64,000 nucleotides of DNA from Aldrovandia affinis (Eukaryota; Chordata; Actinopteri; Notacanthiformes; Halosauridae), in assembly GCA_029706075.1 (NCBI GenBank), contig JAINUG010000328.1:558001-622000 (forward strand), written 5' to 3'. The position numbers and the translations under genes are program-made. The notes beneath the pieces are model-generated. The model did not search any database. It was not told the origin of the DNA and worked only from the letters and a program-made list of their open reading frames with translations. Each line of letters opens with the position of its first letter. Positions within the stretch are counted from its first letter, which is position 1. Of this stretch, positions 33,261 through 43,998 are shown piece after piece.

Positions 33261-35108
33261 TGGCGTTCCGCCGAGGAAGCAGAGGCAGAGATGGAGTTCG
33301 TGGTTCAGCCTACGTGCCTGGCAATGGCTAGCGCTAGCGTGCCAGTTAACACGCAGCCAAAGCTAGCCAGATACAGCGGGGCAGTGCAGTGGGAGCCGTA
33401 CCTAGCCCATTTGCAGCTAGCTGCCCATCACTGTGGCTGGAGCGAGGGCATGACGGGGACACACCTGGCACTTGCCCTGGAGGGCCCAGTGCTGCAAATA
33501 CTGCTGGACCTCGACGCCGCTGACCAAGGCGACCTGAAGGCCCTGACAACGGCGTTGGCGAGATGATTCGATGACACAGGGCATGGCTACCCGTTGTTCG
33601 GCGCAGCAGAACAGGAAGAGCTTGCACTGCACGCCTTCCTCCAGGCCCTTATCCCGGAGCGACTGCACCAGCACGTCATCCTGGCCACACCCTGCTCCCT
33701 TGATGAGGCCCTCAAGGAAGCAGAGAGGGTGGAGGACGTCCTCTGCCTGGCTCCAGGCCAGACAGCCTGCATCCGCGAGGCTGACTGCTACGAGGAGGAG
33801 GGGGAAGTCCGCTGTGCACGCTCACCCCCACAGTGACGACAGCGTCCACCGCCGGTACGACGTGGCTGCTGGTACCACTGTGACGAGCCAGGACACGTAG
33901 CCCGCGACTGCCCAGCACCAGCACCGAAGCCTTGATCCCCACGGCCATCGGGAAACGACACCGGGACAAGCGCTGTGAGGAAACCGCTGTCCCAGGAACC
34001 CATCCTCCTCAATCAGGAACAGCCTGCTGTGCCTGAAACCAGTTTGGTCCCACTCGCAAAAGTGAAAATTCCATCTGCCTTTGTGAAGGCGGGCACCGAG
34101 CAAAGTAAACTCCATCCTGCCCTTTTAAGGGTTGCTGAGCAAACCATCCAACCGCGAGTGGGCCGACTGGATAAGGCTGGTGGGTTGTACCTGCATTGCA
34201 GGCTGGATGGACAATCCTGTCGGGCACTGGTTGACAAGGGGGCCACCATCTCCCTGGTGCGGCCTGGAACACTCCCCAACACCATCCTAGTGCGGAAGAA
34301 GAACGGAGAGTGGCATTTTTGCGTCGATTACCGGCACCTCAACACCGTAACGGGCAAGGATGCCTACCCTCTCCCCCGCATCGATGAGGTGCTTGACCAC
34401 ATCGCGGGGTCCAGCTGGTTCTGCTCACTGGACCTCCGGAGTGGGTACTGGCAAGTGAGGATGGCCCCGGATGCGAAAGCTAAAACAGCTTTCACCATCG
34501 GGCAAGGGTTGTGGCAGTTCCGTGTGATGCCATTCGGACTGTGCAATGCCCCTGCCATGTTCGAGTGGCTGATGGAAAGGGTGCTGTCGGCTGTCCCCCG
34601 AAGCTGCTGTGTAGTGTACCTGGACGACCTCCTAGTACATGCCAGCGACTTTGAGCACGCCCTTGCTAACCTCCACAACGTGCTCGGGCTTCGGGCTTCG
34701 GCTTCGGCTGAATCCCCGGAAGTGCCAGCTAATCCGGAGGGAGACGGCCTTCCTGGGGCATGTTGTGAGTGAGCGAGGGGTAGCCAACGACCCAGCTAAG
34801 GTGACTGCCGTGCAGGACTGGCCGATCCCGGCAAACGTAGGTGAGCTGTGCAGTTTCCTGGGGCTGGTGCTACTACCGGCGCTTTGTGCGGGGTTTCGCC
34901 TCCATTGCCAGTCCCCTCCATCGCCTCACTGACAAGTACCAGCCGTTCGTTTGGACGGAGGAGTGCGCAGAAGCCTTTGCCCGACTCAGAATGGCTCTCA
35001 CGGAGGCCCCTGGCGTATCCAGACGTGCACCGCCCGTTCATTGTAGACACTGACGCCAGTAACGTGGGAGTGGGAGCTGTCCTCTCTCAGGAGGACAGTG
35101 ATGGGGCC
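33261..35108 (+). mobile_element. Deleted Ty3/gypsy fragment (third family)
   Basis: Gag and Pol pieces on the + strand without recognisable 5' LTR. A ~45-bp sequence (GCGTTCC-CCGAGGAAGCAGAGGCAGAG...) occurs at 33264-33308 and again, in the same direction, at 35117-35160. The segment between is GC-richer than its surroundings. The proteins differ from copies 1 and 2, and no integrase remains. Confidence 0.8.
33291..33935 (+). pseudogene. gag of the third gypsy family
   Basis: ATG at 33291 opens a 92-codon frame (RYSGAVQWEPYLAHLQLAA) that ends at TGA 33564-33566. Capsid-like sequence continues in frame 33594-33836 (PERLHQHVILATPCSLDEALKEAERVE). A zinc knuckle CWYHCDEPGHVARDC lies near 33868-33912 in a third frame; it is CX3CX4HX4C, one residue longer than the usual CX2C. 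Confidence 0.8.
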
Positions 35109-35190
35109 TGTTACAGCGTTCCACCGAGGAAGCAGAGGCAGAGACGGGGTTTGTGGCTCATGAATCGCCGCAGAGGAGCTTCTCTTTATT
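33975..35190 (+). pseudogene. Protease-RT-RNase H remnant of the third gypsy family
   Basis: The frame 33975-34772 carries a protease-like site LVDKGATISLV, where the usual DSGA Ser is Lys. After only about ten residues the RT begins (RKKNGEWHFCVDYRHLN), so the rest of protease and the linker are deleted in frame. RT has the first Asp in CSLDLRSGYW and an intact YLDD (VVYLDDLLVH). The thumb, connection and start of RNase H (DTDASNVGVGAVLSQ) follow in shifted frames to about 35100. Integrase is absent. Confidence 0.88.
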
Positions 35191-35573
35191 GAAGTCATCA
35201 CAGCAAAAACAGTAGCACACTCTGACCCGTTAGACCAGGCGAACGGCCTTTTTATTAAACCCTGGTTCGCCTTGATTGGCCGCCGAGGGTACAAACAAAC
35301 AACCAATCACACAACACACAAACATAACCGCGTATTTGCATAAAGCTAGCGGGAACAACTAGCCGCTAGTTAACTACACACAGATACACAAACGTATTTG
35401 CATGAAAGCTAGCGGGAACAACTAGCCACTAGCTAACTACACACAGATATACACAAACGTATTTGCATGAAAGCTAGCGGGAACAACTAGCCGCTAGCTA
35501 ACTACACACAGATATTTACAAGTATTTACAAGCACTTAGCAATGGGCTATGCTAACAGGGGTAAGATCGCCAC
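35109..35573 (-). repeat. Candidate LTR in reverse orientation with triplicated U3
   Basis: Read leftwards the block begins TGTGGCGATC (35573) and has TTTAATAAAAAGG (TATA-like, about 35246-35258) and AATAAAG near 35190. It ends AACGCTGTAACA at 35109, giving TG...CA limits. The orientation is opposite to the gag-pol fragment at its left. Limits are inferred; no target duplication was read. Confidence 0.5.
35331..35520. repeat. Minisatellite, 3 x 62-65 bp, each with an octamer motif
   Basis: Units start at 35331, 35393 and 35458. Each contains ATTTGCAT (reverse complement ATGCAAAT, the POU octamer) and a palindromic CTAGCGGGAACAACTAGC segment. It lies in the U3 part of the candidate LTR. Confidence 0.85.
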
Positions 35574-36236
35574 AATACAAAATCATACGGATCTCTTCCA
35601 TCACATTTTTTGATCTTCAGTTTATATCTCTCTCGAACAATGGCTTCTAAACTGTTTACATAAACCGAGTACTGCTCATACCTCCTTCCAGGATTTCACT
35701 CCCTGACCACCAACTGAGGGAGCGCAGTCACGTGACTTTAAACAACCTATTAGTTAGGGGGTAAGTGCCTTGTTTGTGAAAAGACACAGAGCAGTGGGGT
35801 ATATACTTGCCAAACTTGAGACCTGAAAATAAGGGAGATTTTTTCTTTAAAACGGGGGTCAGTTGGTCCTCCCCCAGAAAATTATTTCCTGCATTTCTCT
35901 GACTTTTGAGACTTAAAATAATCATTACAATTTTTTTGAAAAATACTTGGATCATGTAGTTGCATATCATACTATGGGCTCTGATATATGTAATGCAAAT
36001 ACGTGGTTCAAAGAATGTTTGCGTTCCCGCATAAGCAGTCTTCTACACATAGAGTCTACTACGTCTTGTCCATTTGAGGTCTTTAGCCATCTCCTGTGTA
36101 TGTGGTGTATATGGAGGAAAATCCCCATATTCACAGAAGCGTCTTGTCAGGAAACGTCCGTCTGGGATAAACAACTGTTTTCGTGGGGCTATTTATATTA
36201 GATCAGAAACAACATGGTGGGCCCCACCATTCGGAT
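35574..36236. other. No recognised feature
   Basis: AT-rich, non-coding intron sequence. Nothing recognised. Confidence 0.5.
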
Positions 36237-36286
36237 TGCTAGCATCAGCTAACGTAGCTAATCTAGCTAACGTTAGCTGATGCTAG
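36237..36286. repeat. Inverted repeat (GCTAGC-rich palindrome)
   Basis: GCTAGCATCAGCTAACGT and its complement ACGTTAGCTGATGCTAGC are separated by about 14 nt, giving an 18-bp near-perfect stem. Similar GCTAGC/AACGTTAGC words recur nearby. Confidence 0.7.
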
Positions 36287-36489
36287 CCAGCTACAATATT
36301 GCACTTATCTAGTTTGCTCACAACATTAGTTAAGAAGTGTCTTGTTGACCCAGGATCCTTCCGCCCAGGAAGAACAACTTGTTTTGTGATGTTGTTTATA
36401 TGAGCTAGGAAAGAGCATAGCGTAAGCGAGCTCAACCAACTTGGATCGCAAACTAGCTAGCATTAGCTAACATTGGATAACTAATCTAG

Positions 36490-36560
36490 CTCAATGGCTC
36501 TCAACCTTTTTGGCTGGCGACCCCTTAAAAAGGTTTTGCGACCCCCCTCTTTCCTGATCT
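36490..36560. repeat. hAT-type end remnant
   Basis: GGCTCTCAACCTTTTTGGCTGGCGACCCC resembles the terminal motif of common vertebrate hAT elements. It is a short isolated trace. Confidence 0.4.
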
Positions 36561-36839
36561 AACAAGAGCATACACCCACTGAATACACACACACACAGTG
36601 TTATAGTGGACATAATAATAAGTAAAACCAGCTATTAGCTACGAGTCATGGCTTTAATATAGGAAAATGTTCTTACACAGGTTTTTTATAAGATGAGTAA
36701 GGGCAATGCGTTTTTCACCACCTCACTCAAGAAGCTGCAGTTCCTTTCTGATCATCATGACGTTGCTGTTGGCACTATTTTCAGTAGGGAAAATTATATG
36801 TTCTATTATACGAGGGAGGCCTTCTGAGCCTATCGTAGT

Positions 36840-37490
36840 TTGGATGTTCTACAAATTTGGGTTGTGTGGTGAGTGGCGAGGAGGAAGCCACATCTGGAAA
36901 AAAAAAAGTCCTGTTTCGAATATGCCTCTCAGACGTTGTGGAGAAAAGTTTTGTGGTCTGATGCTAAGCATTATGCCTGGCGAAAGAAGGGTACCCCTCG
37001 TCACCCAGATAACACCATTTTGAAGCAAGGCGGTGGCAGCATAATGTTGTGGGGTTTGCTTTTAATTGGGGGGAACTGGTACGCTTGTCAGAGTGGAAAG
37101 CAGAGTGGAGGGAGAAAAACATAGGCAGATCCTTGACAAAAACCTGGAATAGTCTGCAATAGATCTGAGATGAGGACAGCAATTTGTCTTTCAACAGGAC
37201 AATGACCCCAAACACAAAGGCAAAGCAACCCTCGAGTGCCTGAAAAAGTGGATGTCCTTGTGTGCCCAGTCAAAGTCCAGACTTGAATCCAATAGAAAAT
37301 CTGTGGCTGGAATTGAAGATTGCTGTACACCACGAGTCCCGAAGTAACGTGCTACAGCTGGGCCAAATTCAAAAGGAAGAGTGGGCAAAAATGAAACCCT
37401 CAAGATATGAAAAGCTGGTTAAAACATACAAGAGACTTGAGTCTGTAATTGCTGCAAAAGGGAGACTACTAAATGCTAAATAACGCAATA
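36840..37490 (+). pseudogene. Tc1-like transposase, 5'-deleted, family B
   Basis: The frames 36873-37124 and 37262-37483 (+) encode the central and C-terminal catalytic domain. Visible are TLWRKVLWSDAKHYAWRKKGT with the first Asp, a GGGSIMLWG block, and QSPDLNPIENLWLELK with the catalytic Glu. The second Asp motif (NDPKHKGKA, about 37202-37228) lies in another frame. The DNA-binding domain and the left inverted repeat were not found. It is inactive. Confidence 0.87.
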
Positions 37491-38774
37491 CTTCTCCACA
37501 ATGGATTTTAAAATATTTTTCATTACATTTTCCTTACTAAAGAATGCATGTAGTGTGCTGTGCCAACCCTTGAAGAATGTCTGCAAAATGTTTTAAAATC
37601 CAATCAAATAATTTGCTTGGGATGATATCACATGAGGCCCTCGATCCTCAGCAAATGACCGTAAACAGGACACTGTGTGCTCATCGTTAGTGAAAATATG
37701 AAATATTCTTTTTGTGTCTTGATGGTTAATGATGGTTTAGTCTAGAGACCAATGGTACCTCTTTATAGGTTATACATTCCTGTCATCATATGATTCATAC
37801 TCTTTATTGATTTTTTTTAGAGGCTGATATATATTCCTCACATTTCCTTTCCCTTCTGAAAACCCTGCAGACGGGCTACTTGACTACAGGCTAAATACAT
37901 TATAATAAACTGAAGAAAGTGGCAGAAAAGAAATTCAGCTATACAATACACTTCTATTTTTTATTTTGTGTTTGTGTACTTTGTGTGTATGTGTACTACT
38001 ATTTACATAAACTACAATAAATCAATGATGCAAATAAGTACACATACCCTTTACCCAAAGTAATTCGTTTTTAAATTTTCTAGGTACATTAGCTAATATT
38101 TTAGGAGAAGAATGCATGCCAAAGAAATATTGTGAAATAAATCAGGCCCCTTCCCCAGACACCCCTTAGAGTACCAGTTAACTTCAGTAGAACAACCTAA
38201 AGCAGGCCAAATACTGATAGGTATCCCAATGAATGAGTGTGATACTGTTTAATTACAGGAAATCTACAGAGAAGTCACATTTTGTCATTTTGTTTCAGCT
38301 AATGGAAGATAATGTACTTTAATATTAATAAAAAACCACATTTTTGTTTCTGTATTTAGGCATCCTCGTTTATACACACAAACACTTGATTTAGCAAAGA
38401 AACCTTTTGAAAGAAAACACTATGCTACTAACACACTATTTATAACATTCATTTAAGCAGAAAGAATTCCCCATGAGATTGAACACATTGCTGATCATTC
38501 CTAATCATTGTGGAAACTAGTGTATGATATGGTTAAAATGTTGATCCCTGGATCAAAGGTGCTGTATGTTCTTTCTGATGTGCTGTAGCACTCATGAGGG
38601 GAAACACCCTCTTGTGTTTGATTAAGCCGTGAGGAAATGTGATTATATGAGGACATTGGGATGGAATGTAATGCTAACCCTGATTAATCTATTCAAATAA
38701 ATTGAGTCACTGTCAGCCTGTTACATCCGCCTGGAACACAATTACAATCATGCAGGGCAAAGCGTGTCTTCATT
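37491..38774. other. No recognised feature
   Basis: AT-rich, non-coding intron sequence. The 3' inverted repeat of the preceding Tc1-like element may lie within its first ~80 bp but was not matched. Confidence 0.45.
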
Positions 38775-39216
38775 ATTAATTACCATCTTTAAAAAAATTA
38801 TAATAATATTATACAATTATTTCAGATTTTTTTCCATGTTTTTCTCCTAAATTGGTGGCCAATTGTACCCTCTATTGATTAAACTATCCTCCCTGCCAAC
38901 GGGCCTGCCATCTGCAACTACGGGACCAGCCACTACTCGGCACTAGGCCCGGCAGTGACAAAGACGCCATACTGCCTCCCTCGGGTCAGAACTCACACAA
39001 CCGTCAACTGTGATTCCAATACCACAGAGAGCTTTCTGTGCATGTGGCGAGCTTGTGCCGGCTTCCCTGCCCCCTCCCACTGGGGCGGACATCCATTCGC
39101 TCATCACTGGTGTACCCAGGGATTGAACCCTGGTTGCAGTGGGCAACCTGCATTTGGACAAGTGCCTTTGCTGGTTGTGCCACCTAGAGGCCCCCATGAA
39201 TTATCATTAATTACCA
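38775..39216 (-). repeat. tRNA-derived SINE, family C, with 11-bp target duplication
   Basis: Read leftwards it starts with GGGGGCCTCTAGGTGGCACAACC (A box) and GGGTTCAATCCC (B box), continues through a GC-rich body, and ends with GAGGGTACAATTGGCCACC plus an A/T-rich tail. The duplication attaattacca is at 38775-38785 and 39206-39216. Related copies are at 49447-49752 and 50756-51158. Confidence 0.85.
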
Positions 39217-40735
39217 ACAAACAGTTACCAGCAAACACCTATCCCAGGCCAGGACAGACACTGCATTATTTCCTGTGTACAAACTTAACAGGATTTGTAT
39301 GATTATGTGCATCTTACTGTGCTTAATTCAGTGAGAATGAGACCAGAGCTCAATCCATGCATCTCAATTAACTCTCACACCAAGGCTGGGCTTTAACAGA
39401 TGTCTGACCTTAACCTTGAGGTCAATATTGACATTGACTAACACTGACTTACAATCTTTTTTTAACACTTTTTCAACAATCATCAATATTCATTCAGCAA
39501 ACTGCTTGTGAAGCATGCAAACAACACTTGCATTTACTGTATTTGTAAGTCTGATTTAAGGACAGATGTTGATTGAATCCAGTCCCTAATTTTGCAGCAC
39601 AGCCACTGCACTGAATAACATTGTCTGTCCAACAACCTGGAACAGAGGTTTTGACTGTATTCAATCTTACCACATTTCTGAAAGCCACATGAACATGGTA
39701 AAATGCACTTTACTGAACTTGCATTGAGCTTAAACAGAAGGTCAAAGTTTTCCAAGAGTATCTCTTGACTGCATTTTCCCTGCAGTCTCCTGCACAAAAT
39801 ATTGATTTGTGCAGTTGCATAATAAAAGGCAAAGGCAGCAGAGAGATTTGTTTGATGATAGAGGCATCTGGAAGGCATGCTCTCTAGCATATTGTGGCAG
39901 TGTAATATTGTGAAAATGCGCTGTAGTCAAGACATTTTTATTGGTTGCTTTTCTCCAAATTCCTATGAATTGTAGTGCAATAGTTGTGACTGATCATATC
40001 AAAAGTACTTCTCCTGCAACATCCCTGTGATCGCTGCTAAAATGGTGTAGACCTGTCTTTCCTGAGTCGTGCTCTGAAAACCTGCAGTCGTACCAAAGCT
40101 GTGTTTTTGTCCCTTTAGGGGACATTTGTTTTTGTATTCAAGACAGAGTGGTTGGAAGCAACGATATTATCATAAGATATGAATTGTGTGCTGTGACCTT
40201 GTGGTGAAACATATGACCTTGGCTCAGTGGCCACCCTGACCATAGGCTAGGCTGTGTTTTTGTGGGTTGACTTAACTAACTGATGTTGATGACCTTGAAG
40301 CCACAAAGTGACATTGAGAAACCTCTACATTGACAAACTTCTCTATAGTGTTGATATACTTCATTATGAGGAACTGTGCCACGATGATAGGTTCTGTGAC
40401 TTTATATAAATGGAGAATGTCAGCATGACTGTTAATGTGAATTGGTCCCCATTTCATGTGACACATTGAACCACTCTGGCTCTTTATGGCAATTGGGAGA
40501 CTTTTTTTAAAGAGTTTTTTTGTTGTAACAATCTTATCCCCAAATTGGGATCAGCACTTGTGCCTCACGAGTCACCACTGTGTCCCCCACACCTGTGACA
40601 GTAGCACTACAGTTGAAGCAGGTGCTCTCCTTCAATGTCCTAGCCCTCAAGCCCTTTAAAGTCCATACAGTAATACACAGGAGTTTGAAAACTAACAGTA
40701 AAATCACTGTGATAAAAAATATGTTTTATTTGCAT
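39217..40735. other. No recognised feature
   Basis: Non-coding intron sequence. Nothing recognised. Confidence 0.5.
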
Positions 40736-40795
40736 TTACATTTTGTGTGTTTAATGTACACTCTCATCCAGAGTGACAGTCCATACTATAAGGTT
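40736..40795 (-). repeat. L2-type SINE tail remnant
   Basis: Read leftwards, CACTCTGGATGAGAGTG folds like the tail hairpin of the SINEs at 17498 and 42526, with GGATG instead of GGATA in the loop. Only the tail is preserved. Confidence 0.55.
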
Positions 40796-40829
40796 AGATT
40801 AATAATATAGAAAAATTGACTAAATGTGG

Positions 40830-40935
40830 TGTGGAGGTGTGTGTGTGTTTTTGTATGTGTGTGCATATGTGGTGGTGGTGGAGGGGTAGCAGTGGCAGGG
40901 GGGTTGGGGGATAGGGGGGGGTTGGGAAGGGGTTA
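40830..40935 (+). repeat. GT- and G-rich tract with G-quadruplex potential
   Basis: A GT/TGTG stretch (40831-40883) leads into five G runs of 3 to 8 bases separated by 2-3 nt (40898-40932), meeting the usual G3+N1-7 pattern on the + strand. Confidence 0.75.
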
Positions 40936-41204
40936 ATCCTTACACTTGCAAGTAGGAGAAACTACAATAAAGTCTGATAAATATTAGACTAAGCCAAGTA
41001 CTTCATAGCCAGCTGACGGGATCTCCAGTCATGTGTCTCCTTTGAGTCAGTGTGCTCAGCATGTTATTTTCTCCAGCAACTAATATGGTGAAGGGGACGG
41101 ACAGACAAGATATATAGCAAAAATATCTTATATGTACTGTATGTAATCCAATCATTGCCAGAATTCAATACATACATATACTGTATACTCTTATGATATC
41201 AATC

Positions 41205-41450
41205 CACTATTACCCCTCTGAAGAGTATGTATTATACTACTGGAGAGAACTGGTTGGAAAACCAAGGAACCAGTCCAGTGGCGATTACAATTAAAGCAGA
41301 AGTGCATGGCCAATTTAAAATAACTTATATCATTCAGCAGTCCACTGTTAGCACTAGCACTGTTCATTATCCCTCTGAAGAGTATGAATTAGTTTGTTTG
41401 AGAGAAGGTTTGAATCCTAAGAAACCTGGCCATGCCCAGTGGTGAGTAGC
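41205..41450. repeat. Diverged direct duplication (about 77 bp, twice)
   Basis: Copies at about 41209-41285 and 41369-41445 share CCCTCTGAAGAGTATG-ATTA, a GAGAGAA...GGTTGGAA-type middle and AA-CC-G-CCAGTGG at the end. Function unknown. Confidence 0.6.
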
Positions 41451-41956
41451 CTACATGTTGTTTGAAGTACAGTAGACCAACATAGCTACAGTACTGGCGC
41501 AGGTGTCAAAGCTGTATGCAGGAAAACATTGTTAGTGCATATGTGAAATTAAAGGTTTTGATGCTCATTTGAATTTCCTTTTTTTCTAACCCTTTTTTTA
41601 CACATAAAATCCCATAAAATCTGAATGTCTAGAGAAATACAATATGAGTCATGCATATTTAAAAATAAAAGTCAATTAAGTGATCAAAAACCTGCTTTGA
41701 TGTGTGGCAAGATTTTGACAGCATTTATTTATCATTCTGCTCGTCGGTGTCTTTAAACTGTGGTAGATAACATTTCATTTGTAACAAGCAAACAGTGGGG
41801 TTTACCTCACTCTGGCAAGATCCATGAACAAAAATGTTTTCAACTGGTTTCACTGCTGTGAAATGACCACTTTCCTTTTTAAATCAAGCACAGCAATAAT
41901 GCCAGCAGACAGTATTTGCCAGTTTCAGACAACTATTGGAAGCAGAGGAAGTTTCA
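41451..41956. other. No recognised feature
   Basis: Non-coding. A short stretch at 41601-41643 (ACACATAAAAT...CTGAATGTC-AGAGAA-TACA) recurs at 58828-58860. Confidence 0.45.
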
Positions 41957-41973
41957 ACATTTATATTTACATT

Positions 41974-42525
41974 TACACTACCGGTCAAAAGTTTGAGTAC
42001 ACCTTCCATCTGGAATATGGCTAATCGGGCACTCCTTCATTCTTCAGCAAGATAACGACCTGAAACACACCTTGAAGTTGTGCAAGAACTACCTGGTGAA
42101 GGAGGAGCGTGAAGGACAACTCAAACTGATGACCTGGCCTGCCCAGTGTCCAGACCTCAATCCCATAGAAATTGTATGCGACAAACTGGACAGAAGAGTC
42201 AAAGCAAAGCAACCCACAAGTTTCTCTGGGAATTGCTGCAGGAGAGCTGGGAAGACATATCGGGTGATTTCCTGCTGAAACGTATTAACCGAATGGCCCG
42301 TGTTTGTGAGGCTGTTATCACAGCAAAGGGTGGCTATTTTGAGGGATCCAAGATTCAATTTTCAATATACAGTAATTTTCTTGAACATTTCTTTGATGTT
42401 CATTTTTGTTCGTTGTTACATGTGTTTTTTGTCATTTTAAAGTATTTCCAGAAATGTATACGGTGTAAAGCATTGTCAATTATGAGTTTCCAGCAGGTGT
42501 ACTCAAACTTTTGACTGGTAGTGTA
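41974..42525 (+). mobile_element. Tc1-like element, family D, internally deleted
   Basis: The element 41976-42523 (548 bp) has ends CACTACCGGTCAAAAGTTTGAGTACACC and its complement, flanked by TA on both sides. The inverted ends are short here because most of the left half is deleted; the family is related to, but distinct from, family A. Confidence 0.88.
42020..42365 (+). pseudogene. Tc1-like transposase C-terminal remnant, family D
   Basis: Two + frames encode QQDNDLKHT (second catalytic Asp region), PDLNPIE with the Glu, then, after a frameshift near 42220, LWELLQESWEDI...RMARVCEAVITAKGG, the usual C-terminal end. The N-terminal half with the HTH domains and first Asp is absent. Confidence 0.85.
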
Positions 42526-42784
42526 CATTTTAGCAGACACTCTTATCCAGAGCGACTTACACAGTTTACATTTCTTTTCATTCAATCCATTTATACAGTT
42601 GGATATTTTACTGAAGCAATTCAGGTTAAGTACCTTGCTCAAGGGTACAACAGCAGTGCCCTACCTGGGAATTGAACCTGCAAGCTCTGAGTTACAAGCC
42701 CAGCTCCCTAACCATTACACTACATTCCCAGCCCTAACATTGCACATGCGCATACTCTCAAGTTACGAACTGCTTTCACTGACA

Positions 42785-42849
42785 TAACTCATTACAAACA
42801 GTTTTACAAAGTGTAGTTTTCTTGTAATACAAAAAAACTATTTACAGTA
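42785..42849 (+). repeat. Dispersed repeat R1, left part (copy 1)
   Basis: It aligns with about 59215-59275 (TAGTTTTC-TG-AATA--AAAAAACTATTTACA). The solo LTR follows directly; the repeat resumes at 43994. Confidence 0.7.
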
Positions 42850-43998
42850 TGTGGAGGACGTCGGTCTCGGCCACGTGGGAGTGGCAGGGTTGCCTGTGTT
42901 TTACATGTTGTGCCTTTGGAGCAGGTAGACTTTCCGGGGGCAGGTTTGGCACTCACAGGGTGTGAGAGTAAACCGTGGCCCGGAAGGTTGCTCCAAAGGC
43001 CATAATTGGTTTAATTATTATTTAATTGGTGTCAATCAGTCAATTGGCTGATTGGGTGTCTGTGTGAGAATGTGAGTGAATGATTGTGATTAGGTGATTG
43101 CCTTACGAGTCCCACCTGAGCCAGGCAGAAACTAAGCCAATTTAAGAACAAGTGGGGCGAGTGGGGAATCAGTTAGTCAGTCTTGTCGTGTTGTGTGAGT
43201 GTGTATTGAGAGTTAGTCCTTTGTCTTTGTTTGTATGGAGAGTTTGTCTTGTCATGGGTGTGAGTGCGCGTGCACGTATGTTGTGGAGTGTTGTGGAGTG
43301 TTGTATGTTTGTGGAGTTTTGTGTGCGTTTGTCGAAAGTGACTGAGTAGAGTGCTTCCTGTGTGTATGGGGAAGAGGGAGAGGGGAAGAGGGAGAGGGGG
43401 TGCACTAAGAGTGTCCGCCTCTCTCCCTCGGTGTGATTGTGGAGGAGAGCGAGAGGGTGCCCTGAAAGAGGGTCCACCTCTCGCCCCCGTTTTTATTGAA
43501 AGAGAGCTCACACTCGGCAGTGGAGAGCGTTTCTGGGCAATAGCCCAAGAACTCTCACTGGAAGAGTGGAGAGTGTCTTGGGGCTGGTTGCCAGAACTCT
43601 CACTGTGGGGAGTGGCGAGTGTCTCTGTGTGAATGGGTAAGAGAACTCGGACTGCAAAGTTCGAGTGTCTCAGTATGCATGGGTGGGAAGCACTTGAAAG
43701 GTCACTGGATATGTGTGTGCCTGGGGAGGTTCCAGGCGTGGTGTCCTGTGAGTTTTGATTATTTTAGTTTGTTATTTTAGTTTGTTGTTTTTACCCGAAA
43801 GCTTTGCGGCGAGTAGGGTGAAGATTTTGTGTCTGTTTGTGTTTGTTATATGTTAACCTGCTACTCCCACTGTCTCTTCCTGGGGGAGAGACAGGAAAAA
43901 AATGATAAAATCCGGTCCGTAGACCGACAAACTCCACTCCGTGTCTCCAGTCTGCTCTGTTCCCATCCAGGGTTTGTCACGTGGCATGTGACACAGTA
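42845..43998 (+). repeat. Solo LTR (1144 bp) with 5-bp target duplication
   Basis: The unit 42850-43993 begins TGTGGAGGACG and ends GCATGTGACA. Its flanks are cagta at 42845-42849 and 43994-43998. The paralogous site near 59275 lacks it. Internally there are AG/TCTC-rich imperfect repeats (43370-43660). A truncated reverse copy lies at 61905-62566. No internal genes are present. Confidence 0.9.

Larger units (their letters stand above)
41957..42735 (-). repeat. L2-tailed SINE split by a Tc1-like element
   Basis: The SINE head and body lie at 42526-42735 (reverse orientation; B box GGTTCAATTCCC near 42671-42682 and A box near the right end). The tail hairpin CGCTCTGGATAAGAGTG is at about 42537-42553. 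Its final A-rich tail (read leftwards as ...GTAAATGTAAATATAAATG) continues at 41957-41975, on the other side of the Tc1-like element at 41976-42523. Confidence 0.8.

Noticed and set aside
33263..33281. tRNA primer-binding site (TGGCGTTCC...) of the third gypsy family
   Set aside because: It starts TGG like many tRNA sites, but no LTR ending in CA precedes it and the same sequence recurs inside an opposing LTR.
43169..43632. Overlapping 90-110-codon frames on both strands
   Set aside because: They lie in the AG-rich repeats of a solo LTR and show no recognisable domain.
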